Part shown: positions 43,994-53,363 of the stretch, piece after piece | How positions within the stretch are numbered: the first letter of the stretch is position 1 | Layout: the number at the start of each line of letters is the position of its first letter | Assembly: GCA_025765615.1 (NCBI GenBank) | Contig: JAIVFJ010000087.1 | Location: 62,001 to 126,000, forward strand | DNA: 64,000 nucleotides | Reading direction: 5' to 3' | DNA from: Zopfochytrium polystomum | Lineage: Eukaryota; Chytridiomycota; Chytridiomycetes; Chytridiales; Chytridiaceae | The notes under the pieces: generated by a model | Told to the model about the DNA's origin: nothing | Database searches by the model: none | What the model saw: the letters and a program-made list of their open reading frames with translations, nothing else | Made by a program: the position numbers and the translations under genes

Positions 43994-44832
43994 AGTCCCT
44001 GCTGGGCCCTCCTTGTTTTCTCCTCTTGGCTCAGAGGACCCTTAGGAAGTGTCTCAACTGCATCCACTTGCATGGGTTCAGGAACTGTAAGAGCTTGAGG
44101 AACTGGGGTAGGTCTTGATGTAGTTCCTACTTGTCTTTGCTTCAGCCTCTTGGAGTAGAGTCTGTTGTCAATCTTGATGGCAAGGAGAATGTACTCTTCC
44201 AAGGTCTCAGGGATGTGCAGAGACTGGGAGAGCATGTCTTGGATAGACTCATGGAGACCATCATGGTACAGCTCCATCAGAGCTGCATCATTGTATCCAG
44301 AGTCTCTGGCTAGTTGCTTGAATTGGTTGGTGTAGGCCACACAAGATTGCTTTCCTTGCTTGATATGCTTGAGCTTGGATCTTGCTGTCCAAGATGCGTA
44401 GGGGTCACCAAAGGTAGCTTCCAGCCCCTCCCAGAGCTCTTGCAGGGTGGTGGGTGTGCTTGGGAGAGATCTGTACCATGATTGAGCTTGACCAGACAGG
44501 AGGGTGCTTGTGAAAAGAACCTTGACTTGCTCACTGGGAAATCTTGAAGGTTGGAGAAGGATGACATTCTCCACAGTGGCCATGAAGTTCCTAAGGTCTT
44601 TGGCCAGCCCAGTGAACTTGTCAGGGCTGGGAACCTTGGGCTCTCTTGCTTGGTTGGCTTGAGGCAGGGGAAGAGCTTGATGTTCTTGTTGGTGAAGTTG
44701 TTGTTGAAGCTGGTGCTGCTGGTGAAGGACTTGTTCTTGAAGTTGGTGTGTCTGTCTTGAGAGGGCTTGTAATTGGTCCATCAAGGCTTGGAAGGCAGTT
44801 GCATCAGGGAAGGTGTTGTTTGGGTCAGACAT
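43909..44832 (-). CDS. gag: Chromovirus Gag
   Basis: 307 aa, starts 'MSDPNNTFPDATAF'. Residues ~20-60 form a Gln/His-rich predicted coiled coil ('HQLQEQVLHQQHQLQQ'). A retroviral-type capsid core follows ('KVLFTSTLLSGQAQSWYRSL', 'YTNQFKQLARDSGYND', 'LEEYILLAIKIDNRLYSKR'). A single CCHC knuckle 'CFYCGSKEHAVKDC' lies near the C terminus. Gag forms the particle and packages the RNA. The stop (TGA, 43911-43909) lies inside the frameshift-stimulating hairpin, and pol overlaps in the -1 frame. Confidence 0.93.
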   Translation of the reverse strand: MSDPNNTFPDATAFQALMDQLQALSRQTHQLQEQVLHQQHQLQQQLHQQEHQALPLPQANQAREPKVPSPDKFTGLAKDLRNFMATVENVILLQPSRFPSEQVKVLFTSTLLSGQAQSWYRSLPSTPTTLQELWEGLEATFGDPYASWTARSKLKHIKQGKQSCVAYTNQFKQLARDSGYNDAALMELYHDGLHESIQDMLSQSLHIPETLEEYILLAIKIDNRLYSKRLKQRQVGTTSRPTPVPQALTVPEPMQVDAVETLPKGPLSQEEKTRRAQQGLCFYCGSKEHAVKDCPRKKHPNSQVQAH

Positions 44833-44859
44833 GATGGCAGAGAGTAGTGGGAGAGGGTG

Positions 44860-44870
44860 AAGTGAATTAT
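44860..44870 (-). other. Self-primer binding site (Tf1-like)
   Basis: Minus-strand ATAATTCACTT begins 2 nt after the 5' LTR and is an exact 11-nt complement of the predicted mRNA 5' end (44953-44943). No match to a tRNA 3' end was noticed. Confidence 0.75.
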
Positions 44871-44872
44871 GA

Positions 44873-45170
44873 TGTCAGGAACAGGGCAGGACAGGACAAG
44901 GCAGACAAGAAACTGAGAGGAGTGATGATTGTATTGGAAACAATAATTCACTTGAGGGATGGGACAGGTCCCCCTTCCCCCTTTTATACCTTTTGAGAGT
45001 GTTCCTTGTCAAGACTCCAAGAAAGTTCCAGAAAGAGCAATTAGTAATACAATGATACCAATGATACCAATGACAACAAGACAAGTCAGGAAAGCAAAGA
45101 AGGTTCCAGAAGGTTCCATGAAGGAATGTTCTAGAAGGTTCCAGAGGTTTCCAGAGGGTGATTCATAACA
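44873..45170 (-). repeat. 5' LTR of the complete chromovirus (298 bp)
   Basis: Same ends and core as the other LTR but with fewer TTC/GAA units. TATAAAA at 44988-44982; the predicted transcript start at 44953 lies 35 nt downstream and opens with AAGTGAATTAT. Confidence 0.95.
44982..44988 (-). promoter_or_regulatory. TATA box in the 5' LTR
   Basis: TATAAAA on the minus strand, 35 nt before the sequence that matches the primer-binding site, which is a normal TATA-to-start distance. Confidence 0.75.
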
Positions 45171-45175
45171 GTACC
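45171..45175 (+). repeat. Target-site duplication, right (GTACC)
   Basis: Matches 39916-39920; defines the insertion inside the left arm of the inverted repeat. Confidence 0.85.
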
Positions 45176-45192
45176 CAAGCCCACCTAATTTA

Positions 45193-46148
45193 CACTTTAT
45201 TGGGCTGTTGTCCAGGGGGTGTTTCAACCCTACTACTTGCCTAGTCCACAAAGTATCCCTACTGATCTGTCTAACAGGGGTCTCAAGCACAAAGAATGAA
45301 CATTCAGAGGGACAGTCCTCTGAAGGATCGGTGCCGGAGCACCGATTACTCACATGGCTGCGGGCCGATGAGGGGAAACGCAAGGGCACTCCCGAGGGCG
45401 CAACACAACCGCAGAATAAAGAGAGAGAAGAGGGAAATGGTGGTTTTTATCTCAGGAACCTAATCTCAAATGCAACAGGAGTGGTTGATACTGATGGGAC
45501 AGATAGGGCACAACCTAGCGCCCCTTGTCACAGACGGTACTGCAGGAGCCCTTGCTGTTGCCAGCAACAAGGGGGAGAGAGAGAAGGAGTCAACTATGTA
45601 GGGGGCAGAAGGTCGCCAGCAGGGAACTTGCAGGCAGAAACACCTGCGATTGTACACACACCCTGCTGGTGTTGGTACGATCACTCAACCAACAGGCTCT
45701 ATCGCATTGGACTCATACTCACACATCTCACTCGCACAGCAATAGGACCGAGGCAGGCACTTGTAGATCGAACACCCTTGTGGGGTCGACGACGCCACCA
45801 CCGTTGCCTCTGCGGCAGGCGAGGGCCTGTGATCCTCACTGCAACACAGTTCGTGGTGGGGCCAGCTGCATTCCCGACCTGCAGCCCCACAAATGGACCA
45901 TGTACTCACCTGGGTGTGTACCACCTCTCACTACCCTCACCTCCGTGAGCCAGATGCATTTGAAGGAACTCTGTATTAATGCCAAAGGACAGAAATCAGA
46001 TTGAAGAAAAAAGGAAAAAGCGAAATGGCCCAAAAACAGAGAGAGAGAAAATTGACAAGTCAACCCCCCCGGACTTGGAGCATCCACCACAAATGCTCTA
46101 AGTCCCCCCAACCCTATACGTGTATGTACAAGTGCTGAAAATAAATAA
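45193..46148. other. Spacer between inverted-repeat arms
   Basis: About 0.95 kb with more CpG than its surroundings, no long credible frame. It may be the remnant interior of a foldback element. Confidence 0.4.
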
Positions 46149-46462
46149 TAAATTAGGTGGGCTTGGGGTACGGACTGTCAGGCACCCCATCCCTAGGCAG
46201 TTGGGCAGTCTCTGTTAGTCACTGAAAAAGAAAATATGGTGAGAAAACCCTGGCGCAACGGAAACTGTTAAGATGAAAGTAGTAAAAGCAGGCCCAATAA
46301 TAAAGACGGGTTAGCTGCAAATACACTTTGATAACGCCTTGGAAACTAAAGAACTGGGAGCAATAATAGGGGTCCCGATCCTTGTTGTTTTATGACAGGT
46401 ACGCTTGTTTTTGCGAATAAAATCCCTAGACCTTATCACTGAGACCTCGCTGTAGTCTCACA
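46149..46462 (-). repeat. Right arm of the ~310-bp inverted repeat
   Basis: Reverse complement of the arm at 39629-39920 plus 45176-45192. Flanks outside both arms are unrelated. Without the chromovirus, the arms would enclose about 0.95 kb (45193-46148). Possible foldback/MITE-like element, DIRS-like terminal repeats, or two solo LTRs in opposite orientation. Confidence 0.75.
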
Positions 46463-47715
46463 CCAATAAAGTTAGTTTTAGGCTATTTTTTGCTTTCCCT
46501 CACTCCAGGGCCCAGATCCCAGGGTCAAAGGAGTGAGTATAGTCTCACGGTAAGGGGCTATCTGCTACTGCTTTTTTAGATGACAGCCTTAAATAGTCTG
46601 AGTATGTAGCAGTGGTTCTGAAAAATTAATTGTTTGGTGGGAAATGCCACGTCAGAGTAATTTTTTTCGCAAAGGCCTCCAGAGGAAACAATTGCTGAAG
46701 GGCAAAAACAGTGGGTGGAAAGGAGACTGCCCTCACCATAAGACCTTGTCAGTGATCTGTCCTTCTTAATCATTCCCAATTGTTGTTCTAATTTTTCCAA
46801 TAATTGAACTGACTCCCTCAACAATTGGAAGAAAGAAGTTCAATTGGAAATTCAATTATAGTAACCACTGGTATGTAGTGGAACAGAAACCCAGTGTAAA
46901 CAGTTTTCCACCTCCTCTGCCAAGCAGATGATTATGGGTTGGTGGCGCTCTCCCAGTGACTATTATTACAGCTTGGGTGTTGGCTTACCAGGATTCACAT
47001 TCCAATCATTCTGCCTGGAATTTTTCTGGTTAATGTGCATTAGAGGAAACTTTAAAGCCACCAAAACGTTCTGACAAGCTTTTGTTTGATTCTACAGGCT
47101 GTGCCCTGCTAAAACCTGGTTAACCAAAGCTATTGTAGCAAGCAGTTGTCTACAAAGAAGGAGGGGAGGCAGGAAGTGTCTGTCCTGTTCCCAGCTCGAG
47201 TCAGGGGAATGTTGCCTGTCAGGACTCAAACCCTCTTGGCCTACCTCACCAAGTCAACTTTACCAGGAGGAAGCAGCTTTGCAGAGGAAATTTGGATTGA
47301 CTGCAACAGACAGGGTCAGAGACAGTCTACTAGTCTAGGCAGACAACAAAGGACAAAATTCAAATTAAGAAACAACACGTAGACAAATGGAGCAGACACA
47401 GAAAGTGTACTATTTGTTCATAGTCCAGACCATTTGAGTACTACTACAGTCACAGTAGCACACTGGTCAGTGGGTGGTGTACATGCTAAGTGCCAGTGTT
47501 ATGCTTTTAGTACCAGCTCTGTCCAACAACAGATTTAAACCTAAAACATGTAAAATCCAGCTTTGGCAGGTTGGGCAAGGTAGGTAGCCCCTCCAACCTG
47601 GTTAGATCAACAATTTGTGCACATTGGGTTCTGGTTTTAGAGTACCCTGTCTGATAGTTGAGAGTCCTCAATTTAGCAATAGACCGAATTAGTCAATGTC
47701 TTTACGCTAAATGAA
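46463..47715. other. No gene recognised
   Basis: CpG-poor, with short A/T runs; no coding frame or RNA gene seen. Confidence 0.5.
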
Positions 47716-47798
47716 GGGCAGATGGCCGAGTTGGTCTAAGGCGCCAGATTAAGGCTCTGGTCTCTCCGGAGGCGTGGGTTCGAATCCCACTCTGCTCA
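47716..47798 (+). tRNA. tRNA-Leu (AAG)
   Basis: 83 nt with a long variable arm ('GTCTCTCCGGAGGC'). Acceptor GGGCAGA/TCTGCTC, anticodon stem CCAGA/TCTGG with loop TTAAGGC (AAG), T-arm 'GTGGGTTCGAATCCCAC', discriminator A. Confidence 0.93.
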
Positions 47799-48031
47799 AT
47801 TACATAATTTCACCTTAGGATCCTTTCAACCCTGAGCCTTGACGGTCAGCCCTTTCGACCCACATAAAGGTTTTGATAATTTGTGTCCTTACAAGAATCT
47901 CACCCAACCAATCGCTCTGACATTGCATTGTACACCGCACAATTAACCTTTTGGAAGCCCTGCGCCCCCTCACTCACCTTGAAAAAAAATTCTGCTGGTG
48001 TGAGAAAGCAGTACGCTGTCCTCATGGGGAA

Positions 48032-48126
48032 GCTCTGTTAACTCAGTTGGTTAGAGTGTAGTGCTAATACGCCCTCTTGTGACTGGAGGTACGTTAAAGT
48101 CACAGGTTTGATCCCTGTACAGGGCA
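48032..48126 (+). tRNA. tRNA-Ile (AAT) with intron
   Basis: Acceptor GCTCTGT/ACAGGGC, D-arm 'TAACTCAGTTGGTTAGAG', anticodon stem TAGTG/CGTTA with loop CTAATA|A and a 21-nt intron after position 37, T-arm 'CACAGGTTTGATCCCTGT', discriminator A. 95 nt unspliced, 74 nt mature. Confidence 0.88.
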
Positions 48127-48859
48127 TGTGGATAAATTAGGTGACTGATTCTCTTGAACACCACACCTTAAACTTAAGCTGCCTTGGTTCCTTAACTCCA
48201 AAAGACTGAGCCAGTTTGAATTGTTGATCTGGTTTTAGCACAAAGTACTGAGACCAAGAATTGTTGGTGGTCTGGTCGCTGGTTTAGCGGGCACCAGATG
48301 CAATGGCAGTGGACGTTGTCAGATGCGCTAGGAGGTGTAGGTGACAAATAGCAAGAAGTCAAATTGCAGGTCGACAAAACCAAAGCGAGTCATTGTCAGC
48401 AAACTGCAAATTGCAGTGGCTGGTGAAAACATTGTCAAATTTTGAGGCCACAAAAGTGTATTCAAGCAGTGGAATTCACAGCAGAAATTTTTCCTGCTGC
48501 TTTGTTATGTGCAAACAAATAACTCTTGCTTTTACAGTGTGCAAAAATTATTTCAAGTTTCAAAAGTATTGTGATATATGTCATTATATTTAATTAGTGA
48601 AAGTATCACGATATTTTGGGCTATAGTATCAATTTGAAACCCTGGTGGCTGGCAGCGAGCCGGTGGAGAAACTGAGTCCTTGCCCAAACCAAGCGCCAGC
48701 ATCGTGGAGGCTGCTGTGCCGATGATGTCGTGTGGAGTAAAGCCGTGTGAGGACATGTGGAGGATGCCTGTCCTGTCATCACGTCCTGAACGACATGGCG
48801 AAGACTCCCCGGCTGGAATCGATGAAGTCCATGTGAGGGCCGGAGACGCGTTAGAGAAA
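48127..48859. other. Transition back to GC-rich DNA; no complete gene
   Basis: CpG-poor until about 48640, then GC-rich. The plus-strand frame 48680-48898 may belong to the 5' part of the WW-repeat gene that follows, but its start is not clear. Confidence 0.4.
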
Positions 48860-49822
48860 CCCAAATTGCGGCTTCCCTCTGCCAACCCTCCCTCCTGACA
48901 TTGCGATCGAGATCTGCGAGTTCGTCCCATCGCCGCGCGATCGCTTCGCGCATCGCTCCTTCGTCTTCCCGCGATCCAAGCCGAGGCCCTGCGGCGCCGC
49001 CAAAAAGACGGACTGCTCGACTGCTGCTGCGATACGGCCATCCTCGATCGCTTCCTTCGCTACCGTCCCCGCGATCTGCTCCACACCGCGTACACGTACG
49101 ACGCCATCGACTATGAGCCTTCAGTGGAGGTTCTGCAGTGGTGGATGGACAGCGGGCTGGAGCTGAGGTACACAGAGCGCGCGATCGCCAAAGATTGCGA
49201 GCGGGGGACGGATCTACGTGTTGCAATGGTGGAAAGACAGCGGACTTGCTCTCAAGTACGACGAATGGGCTGTACGAAACGCGTCAAAATGTGGTCAGAT
49301 CGACGTATTGCAGTGGTGGAAGGACAGCGGACTCCAAATGAAGTACGGCAAGGAAGCGATAAATTCAGCCAGCGAGAGAGGCCATTTGCAATGTTGCAGT
49401 GGTGGAGAGACAGCGGGCTACCCGTCCTATATGACGCTAGAGCAGTGGACTGGGCGTCTGAGGCCGGATTAACCAACGTGCTGCAGTGGTGGAAGGATAG
49501 TGGACTGGAGTTCCTGTGCACTCAGGACGCAATGAAGGGAGCAAGCTATCGCGGACAGACCGAGACGTTGCAATGGTGGAAAGAGAGCGTGAATGGCTCC
49601 GTTCAGTCTGCTGCCTGGTCGAAAGTGGGCTGCCGATTGACTGGAGTGAAGTCGATTTCCGGACTGTTACCGATGTCAGTGTGCTTGAGTGGTGGGAAGC
49701 GTTGGGTTCAACAGAACCCGCGCAGCGGCACACAAAGCTTTCGTGACGGGATTGTTTCGGCAAGTGGACGAAGGTGCCAAATTGGCGAGGAGGTTTGCCA
49801 CAAGACTTTGTACGCAATTTAG
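48860..49822 (+). pseudogene. WW-repeat (ankyrin-like) gene with F-box-like start, frameshifted
   Basis: Begins with an F-box-like segment ('DIAIEICEFVPSPRDRFAHR', ~48898-48955) followed by at least six ~33-residue repeats of the form 'VLQWWKDSGLxLKYxxxAxxxASxxG'. The repeats are spread over all three plus frames: 49124-, 49218-49420 ('MLQWWKDSGLALKYDEW', 'VLQWWKDSGLQMKYGKE'), ~49390-49590 ('LQWWRDSGLPVLYDARA', 'VLQWWKDSGLEFLCTQD') and 49590-49745. The frame must therefore change at least three times, with single-base indels between units. Related repeats occur at 57824-58132. I recall such arrays as abundant in Blastocladiomycota. The function is unknown; the likely fold is a helical solenoid. 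The indels may be real decay or assembly errors. Confidence 0.6.
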
Positions 49823-52800
49823 TTGCATGTACTGCTTATATGTTTTCTTCATTGGGTCAGTGCTCTGCGCAAGGAAGGAAGGCTCTCGCTAGAACTATTT
49901 ACCAGAATCGAAAGCAAAGAGGGAGTCCCAAATGGTGGTTAGCGCCCCACAAGCCCACAGTGGCGATGGGAAGCTTCACGGGAGACTTTGCTCCTACGAA
50001 CCCACAATGCGCATGCAACGATGCGCTCGTCAGAAAGCAAGATTGGCTCCCATCGCTTGTTGTGATGGACCCGAACGTGGGTTGCTGCTTGCCGCATTGA
50101 CATGTTGCCAGAAGTCGCAGCGGCGGTCGTATTCTCTGCGCGCCACGCCACTAGCGACTCTACAGCCGACGACGCTGCGCGCCTTGACACGCCGTCTTCT
50201 CTAGAGTCAAGGTTAATCTTCTAATCGTTGTTCTCAACGAGTTATCCAAAACGATTCCTCATGTTACGCCAACGTCAGCGTCTGTGTCAGTCACTGCCTT
50301 CAGAATCTGGGAATCAACCAGGCCGCTCTTATCCGACCGCAGGTGCAGAAGGGAGGACCGCAGGAGGGATCTGGACGAAGAGGCGAGCGACGGGCGGAGG
50401 TGGGGCACCTCTGGTCGAACCAGAGTTGCCCCACCTCTCTTTGTTTTTTATTATTCCACCGGCCGAGGCGAGGTGTCGGGAAAGGCGGTGTATTCAAGCA
50501 TGCAGTGCCCGTGCCATAGATCCAAAGCAAAAACCCAGCCACAGGGTGCCTAAGCCGAGAACAAACGAAGAACATGCAACAAGAGAAACAACAAATGGAA
50601 AAGACTCTACGTGAAAGAAAACCGGGCCAGCAACAATGAAGGAAGGAAGGTGTGTATAAGCAGAGTAGCCCCACCTCTGTCTGTCGCTCATGGTCTTGTT
50701 TTGAAACCACTTGCGGTCCGCCTTTTGCACTTCCAGTCCGACCAGTCTGTCGCCCGCAGCTTCGCCCAGATTCCACCTCCGGTCGCGGCCGCGGTCAAAA
50801 AAAAACTGGGCGGGCTCATTTCACCAGGTCGAGACGAAGAAGGATTGGAAACCAAAGCACAGTCCTCCTCAACGAAAGCGGCAGCAAAGCCAGCGGACTC
50901 CCCATATCGGAGGGCATCAAGTTGGACACCACAGGAGAGCTGCGCATGTTCAACTCTGACGGCGAAAAGGAATGAGTTAACCACCGGTTGGTCAATTCTT
51001 TGATTGTATTCTGTTCCAACGACCAGCTCACGACTTTCAAGGGTCGCGGCGCCAGGTGAACAACGATCCTTTGGTTCTGATCTGCGGTTGTCTCAAAAGA
51101 TCAGCAACAGGGAAGGAAAACGAAGCACCGGCAGCAAAACGAGCAGCGACAACGAAACTGATCGAGATTGGGATCAGTGACGACAGCAGCAACCCGAGCA
51201 TATCAGAGCTTTCCACAATCCGATTGTACGACAATCCGGAAGGCCGGAGGATGGCTGTTTTCATCAACATGCTTCAAGACTGTTCATGTCGTGAATGGTT
51301 CGCATTTGTCTGTCCAATTCCAATCCAAAGCCAACAACGCCATACAGTGGCGCTCAGTGCCGAAAGTAGAATGTCTTCGAATAATTTGATCCACTTGATC
51401 TGATCGTCTTGTTGCCACAGATCATTTTCCGAAATCGTTCGTCGCCAAACGGTTCCAGTGTCTTCGAACTGCTTTTTGCCATCTGCGCAAGGATCACTTT
51501 CCCACATTGAATAAGAAGTGCTACCTCCGGCGCAGGGATTCCAAGAACCACGAGGGCATGAAGCGCTCTGAGCTTTGAATCTTCATCGCGTGCTGTTGAT
51601 CAGTTGACGTGCACCATTCTTTTCTTTCCAGTTTTGAAGCGTCCGTAATTTTGAAGCGTCCGTAACACTTCCCCACGCTGAGCAGTTGACTGAATGGACG
51701 TACAGTAATAAGTCTTCCGTTTTCCCCGAACATTCTTGCAACCGCTCTCATCTCCAAACCACCGACTCAACAAAAAAAACATAACCCCCCAACCCCCAGC
51801 GGATAAACCCCCCTGCGGCACGCCAAAGTCCAAGAGCACCTGGAGAAGCAACAAATCAAAGGTTTGTGCGGAGAGTACGGGTTCCGCTCCCGCAACAGCG
51901 ACGCGTTCGGGCGACTCTTTCCGCGCGCGCCCGGCTCGAGGTCCTGAAAGTCGCAGGTTGCCCGCATCCGGATCGAAGCAGCAGCAGGCGGCAAAACCTG
52001 CTGCGGCGTCGGCGAAGCCGGTGAGCGGTGGCGCCGCTGGGAGAGCAGGTGCGAAGAAGTGAAGGTGGTGAAATCGTGGTCATGGCGCGTATGATGTGAT
52101 GAAGGCAGGCGGAGACCGGGGCCAGAAAAGGTTCCGAGGGAACGGGAGGAGGCAATTAAAATTGAAACGCGCTCCCACAGTGTCCTTTGCGTTGAATTGC
52201 ATTTGTTTGAGGGAGAGTTTCTGTCATAACGTTCGACCAAGCAGGGTGGCGGTTGTCGTTTTCACGATCTTCCTACCATCTGTTGGGGAAGGCGTCATCC
52301 GCCAAACACACACACACACACGCACAAAGCAGAGGGAGCTCGCACCCCCTTCCCCCCCCTCCCCGTCCAAGCAAAGAGAACTGGAACAAATTTCTGATTA
52401 TTTCTCGTCAACGTGTCTTGTGTGTGCGGCATCACGGATTCTCCCCCGCTTCCTGTCCTTTCTCAACTTTTCTCATCTTCTTCTCAAATTCTCTCGCGAA
52501 AAAACGAGCGGACGAGCCGAAACCAATACCGTCCCTCTTGCCACAGTTGCTGTTCCCAACTCGATTCATCCCCAACCCCCCAGAGGGAGGGACAGGGGGG
52601 AAGGGGTGGTAACTCGATCATGAGTCGGAGAAGTCTTTGTGCAGATTTGTAAGATTTTTGTTCTCATTCTGAATGGTTGTACCCCTGTTGAGTTTTACCC
52701 CAGGTCACGGACACGCCCACACAAACACATACACACACACTCACTCACACACACTAACACACACACACACACACACTCACGCGAACAACATTAATAACCA

Positions 52801-52994
52801 AATATGCTTCACGAGAACGATGCGAGCCAAGGTGAAAAAAGGGGAACAGGTTTGATGAAAGGCAGGGGGATGGCGGACGACCCAAAGTCGACCCTCGCCT
52901 TAAGGGCGCGCTAGTGAGGAGAAAAGAAAGAGAAAAAGCAGAAAGACCAGTTCAGTACAGACGAGAAGAACTCCAAAACAACTCGAACCGCTAC
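49823..52994. other. Unassigned region with short coding-like segments
   Basis: Plus-strand segments such as 'NELSKTIPHVTPTSASVSVTA' (about 50225-50300), 'ESGSKASGLPISEGIKLDTT' (~50870-50975) and 'EHLEKQQIKGLCGEYGFRSR' (~51835-51900) look protein-like but are short and not joined by obvious introns. I recognise no family. They may be exons or remnants. From 52070 onward there is only low-complexity DNA, including (CA)n at 52310-52325 and 52725-52780. Confidence 0.35.
50397..50437. repeat. Near-perfect 19-bp hairpin
   Basis: Arms 50397-50415 and 50419-50437 are reverse complements with one mismatch and a 3-nt loop (CGA). The arm sequence GCCCCACCTCT recurs at 50670-50680. It could be a transcription-stop or small-RNA hairpin, or a MITE relic. 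Confidence 0.6.
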
Positions 52995-53246
52995 TCAACC
53001 TTTGCGGAACCCCTTCTTCGGGATGCCCTTCTGAATGACGGGAGGCCTGTTCTTGTTCTGGCTGACGGCAATGGTCTCGCCCCACGGGTTGAGGACGGGG
53101 AGCCGCTTGTTCTTGTTGAGGTCGGGCAGCTTTGGTTGGTTCTCGGAGGGCAGGGGGGCGGCGGTGACGGTGGCGGGCGGGGCGAGGAGGCCGTGGAGGG
53201 AGGTGGCGAGAAGGAAGGGGAGGAGGAGGAGGAGGAGTGAGCGCAT
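52995..53246 (-). CDS. Small secreted protein (83 aa)
   Basis: Single exon, ATG at 53246, stop at 52995. The first ~29 residues are a clear signal peptide ('RSLLLLLLPFLLATSLHGLL...TAA'). The mature ~54 residues are basic and rich in Pro, Asn and Lys, without Cys, and include a 'KNKR' dibasic site and a repeated 'NKN' motif. I recognise no family. A TATAAATA on the minus strand near 53362 lies ~115 bp upstream. It could be a precursor of a secreted peptide or a small effector. Confidence 0.6.
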   Translation of the reverse strand: MRSLLLLLLPFLLATSLHGLLAPPATVTAAPLPSENQPKLPDLNKNKRLPVLNPWGETIAVSQNKNRPPVIQKGIPKKGFRKG

Positions 53247-53355
53247 GGCGGGCGGGGGCCTTTGTTTGTTTTTTTGTTTGTTTGTTTGGCGGTTTGAATT
53301 GGAGGCTGTGTTTGGGTGAGCGGCTGATGATATACTGTATGGGTGCTGGCTGGAG

Positions 53356-53363
53356 TATTTATA
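53356..53363 (-). promoter_or_regulatory. TATA box of the small secreted protein gene
   Basis: Minus-strand TATAAATA, about 115 bp upstream of the ATG at 53246; same spacing as the TATA box at 2599 for the 357-aa gene. Confidence 0.45.

Larger units (their letters stand above)
39921..45170 (-). mobile_element. Complete Ty3 chromovirus LTR retrotransposon
   Basis: Reading on the minus strand: 5' LTR 45170-44873, self-primer PBS 44870-44860, gag 44832-43909, pol 43993-40274 in the -1 frame, polypurine tract 40290-40277, 3' LTR 40273-39921, flanked by the 5-bp duplication GTACC. The LTRs look identical by eye apart from ~55 bp of extra TTC/GAA units in the 3' copy, so the insertion is recent. 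Both frames are open. The domain order PR-RT-RNase H-integrase-chromodomain defines a chromovirus. Almost no CpG occurs in the element. It lies inside an older inverted repeat. Confidence 0.95.

Noticed and set aside
45690..45740. Segment resembling a tRNA anticodon arm (GCATTGGACTCATA)
   Set aside because: No complementary 3' stem, D-arm or T-arm found within reach, with or without an intron.
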